Origin: Purshia tridentata
Lineage: Eukaryota; Streptophyta; Magnoliopsida; Rosales; Rosaceae
Reading direction: 5' to 3'
DNA length: 64,000 nucleotides
Assembly: GCA_003254885.1 (NCBI GenBank)
Contig: QANT01005254.1
Location: 1 to 64,000, forward strand
Part shown: positions 59,684 through 64,000 of the stretch, piece by piece
Position numbering within the stretch: the first letter of the stretch is position 1
Layout of the letters: every line of letters begins with the position of its first letter
Made by a program: the position numbers and the translations under genes
Notes under the pieces: generated by a model
The model's database searches: none
Told to the model about the DNA's origin: nothing
What the model saw: the letters and a program-made list of their open reading frames with translations, nothing else

Positions 59684-62389
59684 ATGAATCTGTTTAGGTT
59701 GGCAGGGGACATAACCCACCTACTGAGCATACTGGTTCTGTTCCTTAAGATCCGCACCACAAAATCATGTGCAGGTATGAATTGGTCATTACTACTTTTT
59801 CTCTTATTTCCTTTAGACATTTATATATGCCTTTCTGAGTTGACCGAGTCCTGTTTGTTCCATGCATGTTTGATGTAATTCTTGTGTGTGAATTAGTGCT
59901 TGGCATGAGATTATTGTGGCAGTTGTGAATGGATTACTGAACCTGGAGTAATAAATTATGTTGAAACTTTGATTCTGAATCCTATTTTCGTTTTTTGTTT
60001 CTCAGTTTTCATTGTCTGATAATTGATCGTTTCTCGTTTCGTTAGGAACTTGTAGCTATTGGAAGGGTGAATGAACGTGGTTTGGGTTTTCGGAGCCAGT
60101 ACGCTGGCTTTGAGAGAATGATATTCCCCTGGTGTTGGTTGGGGGCTAAGCTGTTCTTTGTATTGATAGCCTGTATTTTGTCCTTTCATATTGTTTTTAT
60201 TACTGCTGATCCATATTTTACTTAACATCGTTCCTTCATGCTGCTTATTTAGTTATAATTTCTTCTAGAAGCAGTGGCCCGGAGTGAAATGGATTCTTGC
60301 TTAAATGTGTGGTCAAGATGGAGAGTTTGACAAAATAGTATACCATATATATGGCAAGCGGACGGTTAAACCAGAATCATACACCCCATCTCCCTAAACC
60401 ATTTGTTATGCTTTAAGTTAGGGATTGTTTGCAGATTTCCCGTTCTTAAAGTTTGCCAAGATATTTATAAAATAAAATGGTTTTTTTATTGAAATCTGTT
60501 GAATAAACTCCGCATATTCAGAGTTGAAAAATTATTTGTACTTTTAAATTGCCTTGTTTAGTGATGCTCACAACATGAAAGGCTTTGATCATAGTACATG
60601 CCTCTCTTAAGTCTAATAATAATTTACTTGTACCAGGAATTTCACTCAAAACTCAAGAACTGTATGCCTTGGTCTTTCTTACTCGATACCTTGACTTGGT
60701 TGTGAAGTATTACTCTCTCTATAACACTAATGTGAAGCTAATCTTTATTGGAACTTCTTTTGCCACGGTCTGGTACATGAGGTATCATAAAGTAGTGAAG
60801 CAAACATACAACAAGGATCAAGATACTTTCAGACATTACTATCTGATCCTTTTATGCTTTGTGCTGGCTCTTCTGGTTCCCCGTGCTTTTACTGTAATGG
60901 AGGTACGTGGCATTCATGCCTTTGTTTTTCTTTTCCTCAGTTCTTTAATCTATGTGAGTTAAAACCATTATATCCTTTAAATTGCAAATATTTATCCACA
61001 TCACTGAAGATCTTTTATTTCTTATGCTATTTGTTATCACTTTATGCCCTTGAATCTGTTTGGAACCTGATCCATTGTAACAGGTTCTGTGGACATTTTC
61101 AATATATCTCGACGCTGTAGCAATCTTACCGCAATTGGTATTACTGCAGAGGTCAAGAAACATTGACAACTTAACTGGAAACTACGTTTTTCTTCTTGGG
61201 TATGTATGCACCCCACTGATGAATAAATGCATTTGCTTTTGTTCGATTCATTTCTGGGATAAGATTTTCCTGGAACTTGATTACTCTTAGTTACGATCAA
61301 ACTGGAAAGTGGCATCATTTTCCTCCTCCCTGCCAGCGCATTGCACATTGAAGAGCATTATAGATTCACCCCTTCCATCATAGGGCACATGTCCAATTGA
61401 TCCTGTTGATACATTAGAATTGACTCTATGGAACAGTTATGAAATTGTGAATCTTTACGGAGAAACAGAGAGCTGTTTTCTGTAATGCCACAAAGGGAGG
61501 GCATTAATAGGATCCTAATTTGGTGACTGTTACGTGGCCCCATAATCATGATTTCGCTGCTAGGTTGTCACTCGGTTATTTGAAGACAATTTGATAGTAG
61601 TGGCATATGGATAACGGTACCCTCATATATTTGGTACCAGTACTACAGGACAGATATAGTGCTGACACGGAGTGTAATGATGATAATACTGTCCTATAGA
61701 TAACTTTGATTTTCCCATGACGTGAGTCTTTGTACTGATATCCTGAGGATCTCAGTTTGTTTATGTTTCTTGGATTTCTTTTCATCTGATTATCTCTGGT
61801 GACATTTTTGTTTGGTAACTTTGTACTTTTGTAGTGCTTACCGAGCCCTATATCTTGTCAATTGGATTTATCGTTTCTTCACAGAGCTCCACAGAGTTCG
61901 CTGGATACGTAAGTTCTTTATAGCTTGCACATTATAATGTTTTAGCCCATTTTAGAGTGATATAATTAATTTCTTGTCAAATGCCCAAATGCAGCTTGGA
62001 TCTCAGGCCTAGTTCAGACTGCACTTTATGCTGACTTTTTCTACTACTATATTAAGAGGTAACTTTAGTCTATACTCCTTTACTTGTGTGGAACAAGAAA
62101 CATGTTGGAATACCTAGCGAAGGTCTTGGTCTTGTGACACATATGTTTGCATTTCCATACGCATTGGTAACAAGCAGCAGGATTGATATGGATTGAATCA
62201 ACTGTCAGCTTCTTTATAGCGTGTGGTTTGCAGTTTAAAACATGATTTTTTGCTGCTGGAAAATGAAACTTGTATTTGAAACAAACGGTAGATATCAACT
62301 TATATATGTTGCTATTTCCTACTAACAAACTTGTTGGATTTTTTTTCTTCAGCTGGAAGAAACACGAGGAGCTTAAGCTTCCTGCTTGA
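59684..62389 (+). CDS. ERD2: ER lumen protein-retaining receptor (ERD2/KDEL receptor)
   Basis: Golgi-to-ER retrieval receptor that binds K/HDEL tails and recycles luminal ER proteins in COPI vesicles. Six exons (59684-59774, 60637-60902, 61084-61199, 61835-61908, 61995-62058 and 62353-62389) give 215 residues, the exact family length. It is a seven-helix membrane protein beginning MNLFRLAGDITHLLSILVLF. The ligand-site Arg and Asp lie in LTRYLDL; further family blocks are GNYVFLLGAYRALYLVNW and YADFFYYYIKSWKKHEELK. The end LKLPA with upstream dilysine-like KKHEELK is typical of ERD2 sorting tails. It starts about 1.57 kb from the exportin-1 ATG, facing away. Confidence 0.96.
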
Positions 62390-63240
62390 AATGGATCGTT
62401 CTGGATTTGTAATTTCGCCAACAGAAGAACTATGCATACTGCACGGCATACTTGACAATCTTCTTCTTCCTTTTTCCCCACTTAGTTTTAGGGCACAGAA
62501 TCAGAGTTTACATCTGTTTCCTTGTTATGGGATTCAAGGAATATGTCATGATCAATAGTTACCTCAGTGCTACCACATTAATGGATAGATTGTAGGAAAT
62601 TTTTTCAGTGCTATCACATGGATTGTGGAACATTCTAAGAGGATTCGGTTTGGTCTTGGTAAGACCTAATAATCAAAATTTGCTAATTACTCACCAACTA
62701 CCTGCTCACAGTTTTTTGTTTGTTCTTTCTCTGGATTGCAATCCTTTTGAAGAATTATTGTTTTCACGATCAGACTCTTCTTTTTTTCCTTCTTCTCTCT
62801 CTCTTTACAAGCTTAAAAGAATGCAAATCTCCCTAGGTTGCCTGTTCGATCAAATTAACCAGTAGAGTAGAGTAACTGGACAAGAATAGTGAATCTGTTA
62901 AGAATGGAAAGCATGATTCTGATAGTACGGCATCTGTTAACGCACAAGCTCTCAGGGTTGTTGAGCTTAGTATTATTGTTCTTTTATGACAGAATCAGCA
63001 TTATTGGATGCAGAGTCCAAGCTCGAAGTGGAAAAAAATGTTGTATAAGCTAGGGTTGAGTTTAGCTGTAGAGCAATCGACATGGCAAGTAATAGTGGTT
63101 TTTGTTACAATAAATCGCATGGTAATGGTTATTGGTGCTGCCTCTACGATGGAGTTGGAGGGAGCCGTTATCTCACTCCTAATCTTTATGAAACTCCACA
63201 AGCAGTGCTCTTACATTTTAGAGATAGCTGCTGACTGTTA
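62390..63240. other. ERD2 3' flank
   Basis: It starts with the ERD2 3' UTR. Further right the sequence has longer open frames on the plus strand (63008 onward) but only from about 63245 does the translation resemble a known family. The part at 62870-63240 may be a badly decayed upstream section of the kinase-like pseudogene. Confidence 0.4.
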
Positions 63241-63244
63241 TATG

Positions 63245-63576
63245 AAGTCACGTTTTATAAATGAAATTGTCACTCTTACTCAAATCAACCATCAAAATGT
63301 GGTGAAGTTCTCCAACGGGACCCTTTTCGACTACATTAACCATACCAATGGGAAAAGTTCATTGCCTTGGGATACCCTTTTAAAGATAGCCTCAGAATCT
63401 GCAGCTGCTCTTGCTTATCTCATTCTTGTGCAGAAAATTCGTCAAAACCATTTATCATTCAGGGAAATGTTAACTCTTCCAACATATTATTAAGTGATTG
63501 TTTAGAGGGCAAAGTCTGTGGTTTTGTCACGTTGAGTCGTCATAATGTTCACACGCGTATCCTAAAGACACATTAA
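63245..63576 (+). pseudogene. Wall-associated-kinase-like (WAK/WAKL) pseudogene fragment
   Basis: The translation RFINEIVTLTQINHQNVVK, then NGTLFDYINHTNGKSSLPWD and LLKIASESAAALAYL, matches the kinase domain of plant wall-associated kinases between the alpha-C helix and the catalytic loop. The segment that normally links NVVK to SNGTLF (about 20 residues with the LLGCCLE block) is deleted. A frameshift near 63420 moves the rest into another frame, where PFIIQGNVNSSNILL replaces the usual PIIHRDVKSTNILL, so the HRD motif is lost; the DFG motif has become CGF. There is no glycine loop, extracellular domain or kinase C-lobe. It is a dead fragment of a host receptor-kinase gene. Confidence 0.7.
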
Positions 63577-64000
63577 CTGTGGCGTGAAGGAAGAAGAAAA
63601 TGATATAAAAGTTATAATTTAGTAATTTTAATTAGAAAATTAAACCTTGACTTGTGAATAGAATACTAGAGATTCAAAGCCGCGTGAAGGAAGGAAGAAA
63701 CCAGGAAGAAGCAGGCTGTATTTGCCATTTGGTGATACATTGAGCCCCCTTCTTTTACTTAAATCAGTTGAGAGAGCAGTTCCCAAGTAGCTAGTTAAGT
63801 TACTCAAGTTACAAGCACTAGAAGAAAAAGGGTGTTCAGCCATGATTCTGATACTAGGTTGGCATCTCTTGCACAACCTTTCTTGGTTTACCGTAGCTTC
63901 ATTGTTTTTGTCGACAGCATTAGAAGCCAACACCAGGCCCAGCTACCAAAATGAATTATATTCTATGGGAGATTGGCTTGACATAAAACGTAGCACTTCA
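63577..64000. other. Right edge without recognised genes
   Basis: A minus-strand open frame at 63640-63933 has no recognisable domain. It could belong to a gene beginning beyond the window, but I cannot support this. Confidence 0.3.

Overview
This window is nuclear DNA from a dicot plant, probably a woody rosid. The genes are intron-rich with AT-rich introns, and their products are plant-specific forms: a TOPLESS co-repressor, the FUSED-type kinase TIO, an ARFB1 GTPase and a UGT78 flavonoid glucosyltransferase. Species cannot be fixed from the sequence alone. I rebuilt nine complete protein-coding genes exon by exon, all with consistent reading phase across introns. I also see one decayed wall-associated-kinase-like pseudogene at the right end.

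Layout: a Glu/Asp-rich mitotic-type protein (1.3-4.0 kb, +); TIO kinase (5.8-13.9 kb, +); a 5 kb AT-rich spacer with tandem duplications; a TOPLESS/TPR co-repressor (19.3-26.9 kb, +); a PP4 regulatory subunit 2-like protein (28.1-31.0 kb, +); a RelA/SpoT homologue with a C-terminal TGS domain (31.9-38.1 kb, -); an ARFB1-type small GTPase (39.6-41.9 kb, -); a UGT78-type flavonoid/anthocyanidin 3-O-glucosyltransferase (42.6-44.0 kb, +); exportin-1 in 32 coding exons (44.9-58.1 kb, -); a MITE-like element (58.5-59.4 kb); an ERD2/KDEL receptor (59.7-62.4 kb, +); and the WAK-like pseudogene (63.2-63.6 kb, +).

These genes do not form an operon-like system; each is a housekeeping or regulatory gene with its own promoter. 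From memory, the gene content matches an old syntenic block of the rosids: XPO1, UGT78D, ARFB1, PP4R2L and the Asp/Glu-rich protein also lie close together on Arabidopsis chromosome 5 (AT5G17020 to AT5G17160). A duplicate on chromosome 3 (around AT3G03110-AT3G03130) carries XPO1, ARFB1 and the Asp/Glu-rich protein.

No new molecular system is evident. The points most worth checking are a GC-AG intron of 1.6 kb inside exportin-1, a perfect M-phase (MSA) promoter element plus a C-terminal KEN motif in the first gene, an E2F-like site upstream of TIO, a partial duplication of a TIO kinase exon bounded by poly-G and an N, and a MITE-like element whose right half is tandemly duplicated. There are also many independent short tandem duplications. 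Three single Ns, each inside a homopolymer, mark assembly-weak spots.
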